This document shows positions 7,186 through 17,526 of a stretch of 64,000 nucleotides of DNA, in pieces; the stretch's first letter is position 1; every line of letters starts with the position of its first letter. This stretch comes from Planctomycetota bacterium (GTDB lineage: Bacteria; Planctomycetota; GCA-002687715; DRQF01). The notes under the pieces were generated by a model that was not told where the DNA came from, searched no databases, and saw only the letters and a program-made list of their open reading frames with translations. The stretch lies in contig JACKGY010000008.1 of assembly GCA_020639295.1 (NCBI GenBank), positions 1 through 64,000 of the forward strand. The letters run 5' to 3'. Both the position numbers and the translations under genes were made by a program.

Positions 7186-9855
7186 ATGAACATGAACCGA
7201 TCGCTCAGCATCCCCGTCCTCGTCCTCCTCCTGGCCGTCGGCGTCCTCGCCCAGCAGGGCCTCGACCTCCGCATCGAGGTCTCCAGCCCGGGACTCCACG
7301 AGATCCGCTGGTTCGACCTGGCCGCCTTCGCCGGCGACCGGCCGCTCGACACCGAACGGCTGATGTTGACCCGCAACGGGGTCGAGGTCCCGATCTCCTT
7401 CCGGGCGGTGAACGGCACCCGGTTCGACCGCTCGAGCGCGATCCAGTTCTACGCCGAGGCCGGCGACGGCGTCTTCTCGAAGAAGCTGGTCTACCGGCTC
7501 CAGTCCCGCCCCGGCACCCGGCGCATCGGCGAGCGGGCACTCGGCCGGAGCGAACGCACGGTCGGCGAGGCGGTGGTCATCCAGCGCTTCGAGGAGGATC
7601 TGATCCACGACCCGATGGCGACCGTCCAGGAGCGCTGGCTCGATCTTGGCCCCGAGGCCCGCGGCACCTGGTTCTGGGCCCGCCTGGCACCGCCGGACGA
7701 GCGCGACAAGAACCGCGAGCGGTCGATCAAGAACCTCCTGCTCCGGCTCGAGGTGCCGCCGCGCCCGGTCGACCGGACCCCGGCGACGCTGAGGATCCGC
7801 CTGCGCGGCCATCTCGGCGAGGGGGTCGAGCAGTCGCTGAAGGTCGCCTTCGGCGCCCTCGATCTGGGTGAACGCAGCTGGACCGATCCGAACCTGCAGG
7901 AACTGGTCTTCGAGCTACCGGTCGACGCCCTGCGGACCGACAACGTCCTGCGGCTCGAGAACAGCTCGAAGGCGGCGCGTTGGGCCGACCCGGGCAACCA
8001 GGTCCACAAGAGCTACCCGAACGACATCCTGATCGACTCGGTCGAACTCGACTTCAAGACCCTGCTCACCGGTCCGACCGGTCGCGATCCGCAGCTGGTC
8101 TACGAGATCGAGACCCCCGGCCGGGACGGCCGGGTCCTGCTGCGCTTCACCAACCCCGGCGCCAGCCCCTTCCGGCTCTTCGACGTCGCTCGCCAGAGCT
8201 GGCTCCGCGGCAACGAGATCGACCTGCCGGCCGGCCAACGGCTGAAGGTGGCGGTCTGCTCCTCGGAGGGCTACCGCAGTCCGGTCGAGGTCGGCCCCTG
8301 GAGCAAGCGGGATCTGCGTCAGGAACGCGAGGGCGGCGACTGGGTCTGCATCGCCCTCGACCGCTTCGCCGAGTTCGTGGAGCCGCTCGCCGAGTGGCGC
8401 GCGAGCCAGGGCCTGAAGCCGCTGGTGGTGACCGATCGCGAGATCTACGACGCCTTCTCGGGCGGCGACTTCGACCCGCGGGCGATCACCCGGTTCCTCA
8501 CCAACGGGATGGCGGCCTGGAAGCACAGGCCCCGCTTCGTCCTCCTGGTCGGCGATGCCGATCACGACGTCGACTGGGTCTCCGATCGCCGCGTCCTGCC
8601 CACCGCGATGGTCCCCACCTACTACAACGGCCTCGGCGCCAGCGATCGTGGCCTCATGCCCGACGACGAGGTCGCGGTCGGCCGCTTCCCGGCCCGGCGC
8701 GCCGACGAGGTGATCCGGATGGTGGCCCGCACCATCGACTACGAGAAGGGAGCGAGCAACGGTGCCTGGCGGCGACGGCTCAACATGATCGCCAGCGAGG
8801 GTCGCTTCGGCCCGGTGGTCGACCAGCTCATCGAACGCTACGCCGCGCGGATGCTCACCGAGGTGGTCCCGGCCGCCTACGACGTGACCATGACCTACGC
8901 CAGTCGCGGCTCCGCCTATCTCTATCCGCCGACCGAGTTCAACGACCAGGTCATCCACCGCTTCAACGAGGGCGCGCTGGTCTTCGCCTACATGGGCCAC
9001 GGCTACTCGCAGGGCTTCGACGAGCTCCGTCTCGGCAAGCAGCGCTTCCCCATCTTCGCGCAGAAGGACGTCGGCGCGATCGACGCCGGCGCCCGGTCGC
9101 CGCTGGCCGTGATCATCGCCTGCAGCACGGCCGAGTTCGACGAGCCCGAGAAGGACGCGATCGCCGAGAACATGATGCGGACCGCGGGTGGCCCGCTGGC
9201 GCTGATCGGCGGCACGCGGATCACCCATCCCTTCGCCAACTCGCTGCTCTCGAAGGAACTCCTGGCCCGGCTCTTCGGCCCCGAGAACCCGACCATCGGC
9301 GAGGCCCTCGCCGGCGCGCAGCGCGCCCTGGCCGCCGACTGGCAGAACGACCCGGTCGCCATGCTCGCCAAGCCCCTCGTCGGTCGGCTCGACGTCGGTC
9401 GCCTGATGCGCGACCACCAGCATCTCTACCTGCTCTTCGGCGACCCCGCGACGCGGCTCGCCCGGCCGCGGGACGACATCCGGATCGAGGCCAAGGCCTC
9501 GGCCCAGGCGGTCGAGGTGAGCGGCCGGATCGAGGCCGAGGGCGTCACCAGCGTCCGGCTCAGCCTCGAGATCCGGCGCGACCGGATCGCGACCGCCCTC
9601 GAGCGGCCGGACGCCGACGACCCGGCGGCCGTGGAGTCGATCAAGGCCAACTACCGGAAGGCCAACGACAAGGTGATCCTGAGCCGCGAGGTGCCGGTGA
9701 CGGACGGAGCCTTCGCGATCACCCTCGCCCTGCCCGAGGGCTCGTTCCCGACCGGTCCCGCCGTGGTCAAGGCCTGGGTCGAGACCGGCTCGGGCCCGAT
9801 CGTCGGCGCCACCGACGTCGACATCCCCGAGGCCCCGGCCGGCGCCGGCGACTGA
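7186..9855 (+). CDS. Secreted C25 (gingipain-type) cysteine peptidase
   Basis: The protein has 889 residues. A signal peptide (SIPVLVLLLAVGVLAQQ) follows the ATG at 7186; a second ATG two codons later is possible. The first 370 residues are beta-rich. The caspase/gingipain-fold domain follows, with LVGDADHD near residue 456, the catalytic His in YMGHGYSQG (H605) and the catalytic Cys in IIACSTAEF (C646), the arrangement typical of peptidase C25. The C-terminal 130 residues form a beta domain and end without a recognisable type IX secretion signal, so export is probably by Sec. Members of the family cleave after Arg or Lys; specificity here cannot be told from sequence. It is monocistronic, between a divergent radical SAM gene and a convergent two-gene operon. 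Confidence 0.88.
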   Translation: MNMNRSLSIPVLVLLLAVGVLAQQGLDLRIEVSSPGLHEIRWFDLAAFAGDRPLDTERLMLTRNGVEVPISFRAVNGTRFDRSSAIQFYAEAGDGVFSKKLVYRLQSRPGTRRIGERALGRSERTVGEAVVIQRFEEDLIHDPMATVQERWLDLGPEARGTWFWARLAPPDERDKNRERSIKNLLLRLEVPPRPVDRTPATLRIRLRGHLGEGVEQSLKVAFGALDLGERSWTDPNLQELVFELPVDALRTDNVLRLENSSKAARWADPGNQVHKSYPNDILIDSVELDFKTLLTGPTGRDPQLVYEIETPGRDGRVLLRFTNPGASPFRLFDVARQSWLRGNEIDLPAGQRLKVAVCSSEGYRSPVEVGPWSKRDLRQEREGGDWVCIALDRFAEFVEPLAEWRASQGLKPLVVTDREIYDAFSGGDFDPRAITRFLTNGMAAWKHRPRFVLLVGDADHDVDWVSDRRVLPTAMVPTYYNGLGASDRGLMPDDEVAVGRFPARRADEVIRMVARTIDYEKGASNGAWRRRLNMIASEGRFGPVVDQLIERYAARMLTEVVPAAYDVTMTYASRGSAYLYPPTEFNDQVIHRFNEGALVFAYMGHGYSQGFDELRLGKQRFPIFAQKDVGAIDAGARSPLAVIIACSTAEFDEPEKDAIAENMMRTAGGPLALIGGTRITHPFANSLLSKELLARLFGPENPTIGEALAGAQRALAADWQNDPVAMLAKPLVGRLDVGRLMRDHQHLYLLFGDPATRLARPRDDIRIEAKASAQAVEVSGRIEAEGVTSVRLSLEIRRDRIATALERPDADDPAAVESIKANYRKANDKVILSREVPVTDGAFAITLALPEGSFPTGPAVVKAWVETGSGPIVGATDVDIPEAPAGAGD

Positions 9856-9868
9856 GCCCGAAGAGTCT

Positions 9869-9916
9869 CGACCTCAGGCCCAAGAACGTGGTCACCACGA
9901 GGCGGGCCCGAGGTCG
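9869..9916. terminator. Compound hairpin between convergent genes
   Basis: CGACCTC (9869-9875) pairs with GAGGTCG (9910-9916) and GGCCC (9877-9881) with GGGCC (9904-9908). Inside lies a second hairpin, CGTGGT-C-ACCACG (9887-9899). It fills the 148-base space between two converging genes and so could end both transcripts. There is no U-tract on either side. Confidence 0.45.
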
Positions 9917-10003
9917 AAGCCGACCGTCGTCGCGGCCCGGGCGGGCCGATGACCCCGCCCAGCTCCCGCGCCCCCGCGGCCTCCGTGGCGGCGCCGGCGC
10001 CGA

Positions 10004-12541
10004 TCAGCGCGGCGCGCCCGTGAAGCCCGGACGCAGCACGATCTCCAGGACCTGGGCCTCCTCCTGCTCGCCGACCTCGAGGTCACGCCGCGAGACCTTC
10101 TCGGCCCAGTCCTCCTGCCCGAGTTCGATCGATCGCCCATCGAGGTTCAGCAGGAGGTCGTAGCGGCCGGGGCCGGGCAGAGACAGACGGCAGTCCTCGA
10201 CCCCCCGGCGCCCGAAGCAGATGTTCGCGTTGGCGCCGTTGCCCTGACGGTCATGGACACGCAGGCCCATCGTCGCGCCCTCCGGGATCCCGGCCTCGTT
10301 CCGGATCCGCAGGCGGACCTCGAGTCCGGGCGACAGGACCAGTCGCGCCCGGTCCTCGGTCAGGGTCCGGCGCAGGTAGCGACAGCCCTCGGCGAAGAGC
10401 AGGACGTCGACCGGCAGGGACTCGACCTGGAAGCCCAGAGTGGTGCCACCGGGCGTCCGGGAGAAGCCCGCGGCGACCGACCTCCGGCCACCGACCTCGA
10501 AGACGCTCCATTCGACCCGCGCGTCGGCCGCCGAGGGCGGCAGATCGACCTGGAGCTCGACGTAGGTCCCCGGCAAGTCGATCCGGATCTCGCCGAGATC
10601 GACGATCGCGCCCGGCGCCACCTCGACTCCCTCACGGGCGAAGACGCTGTCACGCGACCTCCGCCCCTCGCCCAGGTCGCGATGGATGGCGAGATCGTAG
10701 CGCCCCGCCTCGAGCGGGAAGTCGAGCCGACCATCCGCCGGAATGACCGGGACCCGATCCAGGGGACGACCGTCCGCTCGCGTGAGCACCAGCGCCAGGC
10801 CGGGAAGGGCACGGCCGGCCGGCGCGCGACACTGCAGACGGATCCGCCCCTCGCCCGCGAGGCGGACCATGAGGTTGGCATCGCCGATCCGGGCGTCCAC
10901 CCTGGTCTCGGCGATACCGCGCTGCCGGACCACCAGCGCGATCCGCTCGAGCGAGCAACGATCGCGGATCACGAAGCGTCCGTCGGCATCGGTGGTGCCG
11001 ATGAAGCGCCCGAAGTGCCGGGATTCGCGGAAGGCGCCCCGATCCCCGAAATCGGGCTGCACGATCGCGCCCGCCACCGGCTCGTCCCGCGCGTCGACGA
11101 CGCGACCGGCGATCGCGATCGGCAGGCGTTCCAGCTCGACCTCGCCGAGGTCGAGCTCGCCAGCGGGCGCCGCCCGTGCCGCGATCGGGGCGACGAAACA
11201 GCGCTCGCCCGAGTCGCCGATCTGGAGCCACAGGCCGGCGGTCGCGAGAGCCTGCGCCGCCGCGGCATCGAGCGCCCGCCGGAAGCGCCCGTCCTCGTCG
11301 CACTCGAAGCCCGGAAGCGGTGCCCCCGCGGCCGGAAGGTCGCCGTCGATCGGCCGCAACACGACCCTCGTCCGACCGACGGCCGCTCCCTCGGGGGTCA
11401 GCAGCCTCCCGACCAGCACCGGTCGGCCGGGCCTGGCCGCGCGATCGAGATCGACGACGATCTCCTCGCCGTCCGCCACCGGTCCGGGTTCCTTCCAGTC
11501 CTGGGGCGCGTCGCCCGAGCCGTCATCGGGAAGATAGAGAAGGCGCAGGGCCAGCCCCGTCTCCACCGGTCGCGCGCGCGCCTCCATGCCCCGGAAGTCG
11601 ATCGCCATCTCGGCGGCCTCGTCGTCGATGCCGACGACCATGCGGGCCCTGAAGTCCGCCGTCGCCGGCCGCGCCCGGACGAGAACGCTACCCCATGGAG
11701 GCATGACCAGACGGACCGGATCGGGGCCCGGGGCCCGCGGATCGAAGTCCGCGCTGAGGTCCTTCCTGAACAGTCCGACCAGCGCGACCTGGGCCCGATT
11801 CGGCCGGCCGGTGAAGCCGGCGAGAAGCTCGTGGTAGTGGAGACCGAGGCTCGCCCGCCCCTGGGCATCCGTGATCGTGGGCTCGACCTCGAGCGGTTGG
11901 GGCCGTCCGGGCATGAGGATCCGCAGGCGGAGCTCGACGCCCGCGACCGCGCGCCCCGCGGCATCGACCACCTCGACCGGCAGGCTCCGCGGAACCGCGA
12001 GTTCGATGCGGATCTCCGCCTTCTCGTCCTGGTTCGGGTCCGGCAGGAAGTAGCCGATCAGGTCCTCGCGCCAGGCGACGATCAACCGGGAGCGTTTCGG
12101 CCGGGCGATCACCGCCCGCCCGTCGCCATCGGTGATGGCCAGGGGCTCCTGGCCTTCGAGCCGGTCGAGGAAAGGAGGCAGCGCCTCGCCGGGGCGCCGA
12201 GGCCCGCCCCCGATGTCGATCACGAAGATCCGCGCCCCGGCGACCGGCTCGGCGCTTCCGAAGAGGACACAGCTGAGGCCGACCCCGTCCTCGATGACGG
12301 CCGGCCGGGTCGTGGCGGCGGCCTCCGTTCCCGGGTCCGACCCGGAGCCCTTCAGGTCGCGGGCGGTCGGGTCGGCGGTCGGGGTCGCGCGCCGCGGTCG
12401 TTCGTCCTTGCGGATCTCGAGGGTTGCGCGGTCGGCCCCTTCGTCCAGGACCGGGTCCGCGCCGGGCGCGGCCAACCGCAGGCCGATCCAGACCAACAAC
12501 GCCAGCACCACGAGCACGAGGGGAATCGTCGCCTTGCTCAT
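10004..12541 (-). CDS. Membrane-anchored protein with repeated Cna/carboxypeptidase-regulatory-like domains
   Basis: The protein has 845 residues. Its ATG at 12541 overlaps the TGA of the upstream gene as ATGA, so the two are translationally coupled. One N-terminal membrane helix (IPLVLVVLALLVWIGLRLA) is followed by a charged, Pro/Arg/Asp-rich stalk to about residue 70. The rest is a chain of beta-sandwich units with phrases such as VVDAAGRAVAGVELRLR, ITDAQGRASLG, VVDARDEPVAGAIVQP and TTDADGRFVIRD, which mark carboxypeptidase-regulatory-like or Cna-B-like folds. No catalytic motif is visible. A structural or binding role on the outer face of the inner membrane is inferred. It shares its plan with the genes at 12538-14466 and 23512-24852. 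Confidence 0.75.
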   Translation of the reverse strand: MSKATIPLVLVVLALLVWIGLRLAAPGADPVLDEGADRATLEIRKDERPRRATPTADPTARDLKGSGSDPGTEAAATTRPAVIEDGVGLSCVLFGSAEPVAGARIFVIDIGGGPRRPGEALPPFLDRLEGQEPLAITDGDGRAVIARPKRSRLIVAWREDLIGYFLPDPNQDEKAEIRIELAVPRSLPVEVVDAAGRAVAGVELRLRILMPGRPQPLEVEPTITDAQGRASLGLHYHELLAGFTGRPNRAQVALVGLFRKDLSADFDPRAPGPDPVRLVMPPWGSVLVRARPATADFRARMVVGIDDEAAEMAIDFRGMEARARPVETGLALRLLYLPDDGSGDAPQDWKEPGPVADGEEIVVDLDRAARPGRPVLVGRLLTPEGAAVGRTRVVLRPIDGDLPAAGAPLPGFECDEDGRFRRALDAAAAQALATAGLWLQIGDSGERCFVAPIAARAAPAGELDLGEVELERLPIAIAGRVVDARDEPVAGAIVQPDFGDRGAFRESRHFGRFIGTTDADGRFVIRDRCSLERIALVVRQRGIAETRVDARIGDANLMVRLAGEGRIRLQCRAPAGRALPGLALVLTRADGRPLDRVPVIPADGRLDFPLEAGRYDLAIHRDLGEGRRSRDSVFAREGVEVAPGAIVDLGEIRIDLPGTYVELQVDLPPSAADARVEWSVFEVGGRRSVAAGFSRTPGGTTLGFQVESLPVDVLLFAEGCRYLRRTLTEDRARLVLSPGLEVRLRIRNEAGIPEGATMGLRVHDRQGNGANANICFGRRGVEDCRLSLPGPGRYDLLLNLDGRSIELGQEDWAEKVSRRDLEVGEQEEAQVLEIVLRPGFTGAPR

Positions 12542-14466
12542 CGTCCTCCTTCCTCCCCATCCACGATGACCAGCGACAGGCCGCGGTCGATCACGACCTT
12601 GACCTCCGGACGATCGATGCGAAGCGTGTCGACGTCGCCGACCTGGAGTTCGACCGGGAAGGCGGTGGTCGCGTAACGGATCAGAGGTCCGTCCCGATCG
12701 GAGAAGCCGGCCAGGATCCTCGCGCCAGCCGCGGCCCTGAGGCTCCAGAGGAAGTCCTCCCGCGGAGCCTCCGGGCCGAGCTCGAGCAGGATGCGGCCCT
12801 CGAAGCCCGCGGCCGGCACGGTGACCCGGCCGAGATCGAGCGTCTCCCCGCCGACCAGCAGACAGTCGTCCCAGTGGGCGATCGACTCCTCGTCGTCCCG
12901 GCCCAGCAGGCGCCGCACCAGTTCGAGGTCGACGCGGCCCGCCTCGAGCCGGTCCTCGGCGATGTGGCCCCGAGCATCGGGGACCCACTCCAGGTCGGAG
13001 CGGCGACCCTTCGGCCCCGAGCGGTAGCTCCGGAGCAGGACCGAACCGAGGCCGCCTCCCGGGGCCGCTTCGCAGTGGAGGCGGAGTCCCGCCAGCCGGG
13101 CCAGGACGATCACGACCTCCTCCCCGCCGGCGCCGATCACCACCTGCTGCGGTTCGAAACCCGGAGCGTCGACCTCGAGCTGGATCTCGGAGTAGACGCG
13201 GGTCGCCTCGCTCTTGTCGCGCAGCGCGAAGCGCCCCGCGGCGTCGGTCAAGGCGCCCGCCCTCGAGCCCGGACCGGTGGCGCCCTGCCAGAAGGTCCAG
13301 ACCGAGCCACCGTCACGGTTCCACCGCACCCGATGGATGACGACCCTCGCACCCGCGACCGGATGGCCGACGCCATCCCGCACGAGACCCGCGGCGACCA
13401 GCGGCAGCGGTCGGAGGACGACGTCGCCGAGATCGTCGACCCCGGGTCGGAGCCCGAGACTCTCGACCTCGCTCCGGCTGGTCGTCCCGTCGTCGCGACT
13501 GGCGACGAAGCGGACCTCGCCCGCCTTGGTCGGGTTCCAACGGACGCGACCCTCGCCATCCGAGCACAGGCTCGTCGCGTCGGCCCGGCCGGCGCTCACC
13601 CGGATCGCGGAGCGGGCGAAGGGCCTCCCCTCCTCGTCGACGAGACGCGCGACCACGACCGGCTGCGGGATCGGAGCGTCCAGATCGAATCGGACCCGCA
13701 GCCGCTCGCCCGGTCGCGTCGGTCCGGTGATCGGAAGGTTCGCGAAGGCCTCGGCGGAACCGCGGGGGAGCATCAGCCCGAAGACGAAGTCCTCGCCGAG
13801 CGGGACCGGAGCGAAGACCAGCTCGTCACCGTCGAGCACGCGATCGAAGGAGTCCTCGCCTTTGCCCCCGAGTCGACCGATGGTCCCCTCGGGAAGGCGC
13901 GCGTGATCGAGCGCGACGACGATGACACCCACCGCGCCGACGACGAGGTCGACCGGCTCGGTCGGCGGATTCGCCAGGTCGACCTGAGCCGTCATCTCCG
14001 CGGCGGCGCCAGCCACTCTCAGCTCGGCCCAGCGCGAACGCCAGTCGACATGCGTCTCCTGGAGGCGGAAGCGGGCGATGCCCGCCTCGTCGCAGCGCGC
14101 GGTCATGAGCAGGTCGGGACGATCAGGATGCGCGCACATGCGGACGCTGGCCGCGGCGCAGGGCGCGCCGTCCTGGTCGAGAACACGCACGCGGAGGAGC
14201 CGTTCAGGACTCGACTCCGGGGGCAGGCCGCCCTTGGGGGCGGCCCGATCCGGGTCTCCGATTTCCAGGCGCGCCGCGGGATCGGACGAGGACGGGGAGC
14301 CATCGGACTCGGCGCGCCGCGGGGTCCCGACCGAAGGAGTTCCGGAGTCGAGGGCGGACCGGTCACCGAGCGGTTTCACTTCGCCCCCGCCGAAGAAGGC
14401 GCGCAGAAGGAAGGCCAGGGAGATGAGGACGACGACGATCGCCGTCGCCAGGAATCCACGCGCCAT
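12538..14466 (-). CDS. Membrane-anchored beta-sandwich protein, coupled partner of the next gene
   Basis: The protein has 642 residues. The ATG at 14466 follows GGGGAAGGAC and opens into a membrane helix (FLATAIVVVLISLAFLLRAFF). The frame is open upstream through the repeat cluster but that part is low-complexity and was excluded. A Ser/Pro/Asp-rich linker leads to several carboxypeptidase-regulatory-like units (RVLDQDGAPCAAASVRM, LVDEEGRPFARSAIRV, VRDGVGHPVAGARVV, LTDAAGRFALRD). The stop overlaps the start of the following paralogue by four bases. No enzyme motif was seen. The pair probably makes two related cell-envelope proteins in fixed ratio; function unknown. Confidence 0.75.
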   Translation of the reverse strand: MARGFLATAIVVVLISLAFLLRAFFGGGEVKPLGDRSALDSGTPSVGTPRRAESDGSPSSSDPAARLEIGDPDRAAPKGGLPPESSPERLLRVRVLDQDGAPCAAASVRMCAHPDRPDLLMTARCDEAGIARFRLQETHVDWRSRWAELRVAGAAAEMTAQVDLANPPTEPVDLVVGAVGVIVVALDHARLPEGTIGRLGGKGEDSFDRVLDGDELVFAPVPLGEDFVFGLMLPRGSAEAFANLPITGPTRPGERLRVRFDLDAPIPQPVVVARLVDEEGRPFARSAIRVSAGRADATSLCSDGEGRVRWNPTKAGEVRFVASRDDGTTSRSEVESLGLRPGVDDLGDVVLRPLPLVAAGLVRDGVGHPVAGARVVIHRVRWNRDGGSVWTFWQGATGPGSRAGALTDAAGRFALRDKSEATRVYSEIQLEVDAPGFEPQQVVIGAGGEEVVIVLARLAGLRLHCEAAPGGGLGSVLLRSYRSGPKGRRSDLEWVPDARGHIAEDRLEAGRVDLELVRRLLGRDDEESIAHWDDCLLVGGETLDLGRVTVPAAGFEGRILLELGPEAPREDFLWSLRAAAGARILAGFSDRDGPLIRYATTAFPVELQVGDVDTLRIDRPEVKVVIDRGLSLVIVDGEEGGR

Positions 14467-14828
14467 GTCCTTCCCCGGCACCCGTCTGGTCGAGCCTGTT
14501 CGCGTCGACGATCCTACGCCGAGGAGCGGGAGCCGGCGAGCTGAAAAGCGCAAGCCCAGGGCGCTCCTCGGACCGCGCGGCGCCTGCCGCGCCGAACTCG
14601 AATGCGTAAGCCCAGGGCGCCCCTCGGACCGCGCGGCGCCCGCCGCGCCGAACTCGAATGCGCAAGCCCAGGGCGTCCCTCGGACCGCGCGGCGCCTGCC
14701 GCGCATTCCGGATCGCGAACTCCATGCGGCAATGAGCCGGGACGCCCGGGGGCAACGCGGCGGCGTTCCTCGCCCCTCGACGGAACAGCAGGTTCCGCCT
14801 GGTCGGAAGGAGCGGCGGGCCGAGCCCT
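14467..14828. other. Non-coding interval holding a small repeat cluster
   Basis: The 362 bases between the lipoprotein stop and the anchored protein start hold three tandem 56-base repeats (14545-14712) and otherwise only low-complexity GC-rich sequence. Reading frames through it are open on both strands but have no start context or family resemblance. A promoter for the downstream pair may lie here but was not identified. Confidence 0.6.
14545..14712. repeat. Three tandem 56-base GC-rich palindromic repeats
   Basis: Copies begin at 14545, 14601 and 14657 with an exact 56-base period. Each contains GGACCGCGCGGCGCC followed by TGCCGCGC or CGCCGCGC, able to fold as GCGCGGC/GCCGCGC. This is the same core as the hairpin GCGCAGCG/CGCTGCGC in the clusters at 22.4, 42.1 and 57 kb, with paired A-T positions replaced by G-C, so stem pairing is kept. 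Confidence 0.85.
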
Positions 14829-15398
14829 CTACTTGTGCGGCAGGCGCGAGAGCGCGGTCTCGGTGAGGAGGCGCGCGGCCTCGTGGACGTCCTCGGCGCT
14901 CCGTTCGGCGCCCCGGGCCCCGGCGATGGAGAGCTGCATGTCGTTGCAGCGATAGCGCCAGAGCGACTCGCCGCCCGGGCTCTTCAGCTCGAAGAGCGCG
15001 CTCACGTAGACGACACCGCGCTGTTCGAGCGCGGAGGTGTCCCACTGGTCGACCGAAACGCCGAGCAGGGCATCCGTGTCCCAGGCCTCGCCGCGGTCCT
15101 TGCGACCGTCGACCCAGGTGGCGGTCGGGGCAGCGTAGTGCTTCTGCTGGATCAGGTAGTCGCGCAGCATCTGCCTCATCGCCACCGCGGGCAGGCGCTC
15201 GTTCTCGCTCTCGCCGGGGCGGGCGGGAGCCGAGGCGTCGATCGGCAGCACGACGATGTCGGTGACGCCGCGGCTCTTGAAGTCCTCCGCCGCGGAGAAG
15301 TCCTCGCGCGGCTCGCGCAGGGGCGCCGACTGACAGGCGACGAGCAGGGTCAGGACCAGGGCCAGCGGGGCGATCGACTTGATGAGCAGGCGGATCAT
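14829..15398 (-). CDS. Lipoprotein of unknown function, coupled to queC
   Basis: The protein has 189 residues. The ATG at 15398 overlaps the TGA of queC (ATGA). A signal peptide ends in a lipobox (LLVAC), so the mature protein should be lipid-modified at Cys22 or nearby. The segment VTDIVVLPIDAS, the later MRQMLRDYLIQQKHYAAPT and GVSVDQWD recall GNA1162/DUF799-like or LpoB-like lipoproteins, which form a compact alpha/beta periplasmic domain, but the match is by eye and weak. Coupling to a queuosine gene has no obvious functional reason and may be incidental. Confidence 0.7.
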   Translation of the reverse strand: MIRLLIKSIAPLALVLTLLVACQSAPLREPREDFSAAEDFKSRGVTDIVVLPIDASAPARPGESENERLPAVAMRQMLRDYLIQQKHYAAPTATWVDGRKDRGEAWDTDALLGVSVDQWDTSALEQRGVVYVSALFELKSPGGESLWRYRCNDMQLSIAGARGAERSAEDVHEAARLLTETALSRLPHK

Positions 15399-16111
15399 CG
15401 ACTCTTCATCCTCTTCCGTCTCGCGGCGAGCCAGGCCTCGGCCTCGGCGGCGCCGACCGCGCGATCGAAGCGCTTGCAGCTCTCACAGCGGCCGCAAGGT
15501 TCGTCCTCTCCCTCGTAGCAGGACCAGACCAGCTCGAGCGGGAGATCCATCGCCATGGCCCGGGCGACGATGTCGCGCTTGGTCCAGTCGATGGTGGGAG
15601 CCAGGACCTGGACGCCGTTCGCCGTGGACCACTCGAGCGCCTCGTTCTGGCTGCGCACGAAGTCCGCGCTGTTGTCGGGAAAGGTCCGTGCTTCCTCCGC
15701 ATTGAACCCGACCACGAGGACATCGGCCTGGAGCCGTTCGGCCCAGGCGGCGCCGATGGCGATGAAGATGCCGTTCCGGTTCGGCACCCAGACCGCGGCG
15801 GCGCTGGCCTTGCCCTTCTCGGGATCGTCGAGGTCGGCGGTCGCGGGCTCGGGCAGGGCCTGGGAGTTCTCGGTCAGGGCGCCCTGGGCGAACTCCCGGA
15901 AGAAGGGCAGGAAGATGGTGCGATGCTCGCAGCCGAGCTGGCGAGCCAGCGCGTAACCGGCCGCCAGCTCGCGCCTTCTGGCCTTCTGGCCGTAGTCGAA
16001 GCCGAGCGCCACGACCGGTTCGTGGTCGGCGGCCGCGACGAAGGAGGCGACGGTCGAGTCGAGGCCGCCGGAAAGAAGGAGGACGGCTTTCTTGCGCATG
16101 GCGTCGGTCAT
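15395..16111 (-). CDS. queC: 7-cyano-7-deazaguanine synthase
   Basis: The protein has 238 residues, normal for QueC. It converts 7-carboxy-7-deazaguanine to preQ0 with ATP and ammonia in the queuosine pathway. The PP-loop SGGLDST lies near residue 14, FDYGQKA near 39, and the zinc site is C-x7-C-x2-C-x2-C in SCYEGEDEPCGRCESC near residue 205. VPNRNGIF and FPDNSADF are further family signatures. GGAG lies 9 bases before the ATG at 16111. The other preQ0 genes (queD, queE, folE) are not in the window. It is divergent from parA. Confidence 0.95.
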   Translation of the reverse strand: MTDAMRKKAVLLLSGGLDSTVASFVAAADHEPVVALGFDYGQKARRRELAAGYALARQLGCEHRTIFLPFFREFAQGALTENSQALPEPATADLDDPEKGKASAAAVWVPNRNGIFIAIGAAWAERLQADVLVVGFNAEEARTFPDNSADFVRSQNEALEWSTANGVQVLAPTIDWTKRDIVARAMAMDLPLELVWSCYEGEDEPCGRCESCKRFDRAVGAAEAEAWLAARRKRMKSR

Positions 16112-16198
16112 GGCCCGGGGCTCCGCGGGTCTGGTCGGGGGGGCATCCTATCCTGGCCCGGGGCGAAAACCACGGGCCCGGGACCGGTCGATCCGGGC

Positions 16199-16220
16199 GC
16201 GGGGGCCCTGTCTCCCCCGC
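16199..16220. promoter_or_regulatory. Inverted repeat abutting the parA -10 box
   Basis: GCGGGGG (16199-16205) pairs with CCCCCGC (16214-16220) across an 8-base gap, ending five bases before GATAAT. Its place over the core promoter suits an operator, perhaps for autoregulation, but this is inference. Confidence 0.3.
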
Positions 16221-16224
16221 TTTC

Positions 16225-16230
16225 GATAAT
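16225..16230 (+). promoter_or_regulatory. Probable -10 box of parA
   Basis: GATAAT stands 18 bases before the ATG at 16249, with GAGGAA as ribosome site between them. No convincing -35 is present. Confidence 0.4.
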
Positions 16231-16248
16231 CAGCGCCGAGGAACGACG

Positions 16249-17250
<1,002 letters not shown>

Positions 17251-17309
17251 CGCCGCCGCTCCGGAAAGGTCCCGCGTCGGGTCGGCCGTCGACCCGAGAC
17301 CGAGAAGAA

Positions 17310-17341
17310 GGCCGCATCGGCTCGATGCGGCCTCCTTCTTT
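17310..17341 (+). terminator. Intrinsic terminator of parA
   Basis: GGCCGCATCG (17310-17319) pairs perfectly with CGATGCGGCC (17323-17332) over a 3-base loop and is followed by TCCTTCTTTT on the plus strand. It lies 60 bases after the parA stop. Confidence 0.8.
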
Positions 17342-17526
17342 TGGCGCGACTCCCGGCGGCGGGAGGCTCGAGCCCTTCGGGCGCTGGCGGTCCCGATGCG
17401 CGCGGCCGGGAAGGTCTCGGAACGTGGGCCTCGGCGTATCCCGCCGTCCGGTCCGGCCGGGGCCCCGGAGCTCGGCGAGCGGCCCGGATCAGCCTCGCGA
17501 CCGCGGTCCGCCGCCGCGCTTCCGGC

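Noticed and set aside
14545..14712. Possible CRISPR array
   Set aside because: The three 56-base units are almost identical throughout, with no variable spacers, and no cas genes are in the window.
14467..15045. N-terminal extension of the anchored protein starting at 15045
   Set aside because: The extension would run through the repeat cluster and precede the membrane helix; the ATG at 14466 has a ribosome site and opens directly into the helix.
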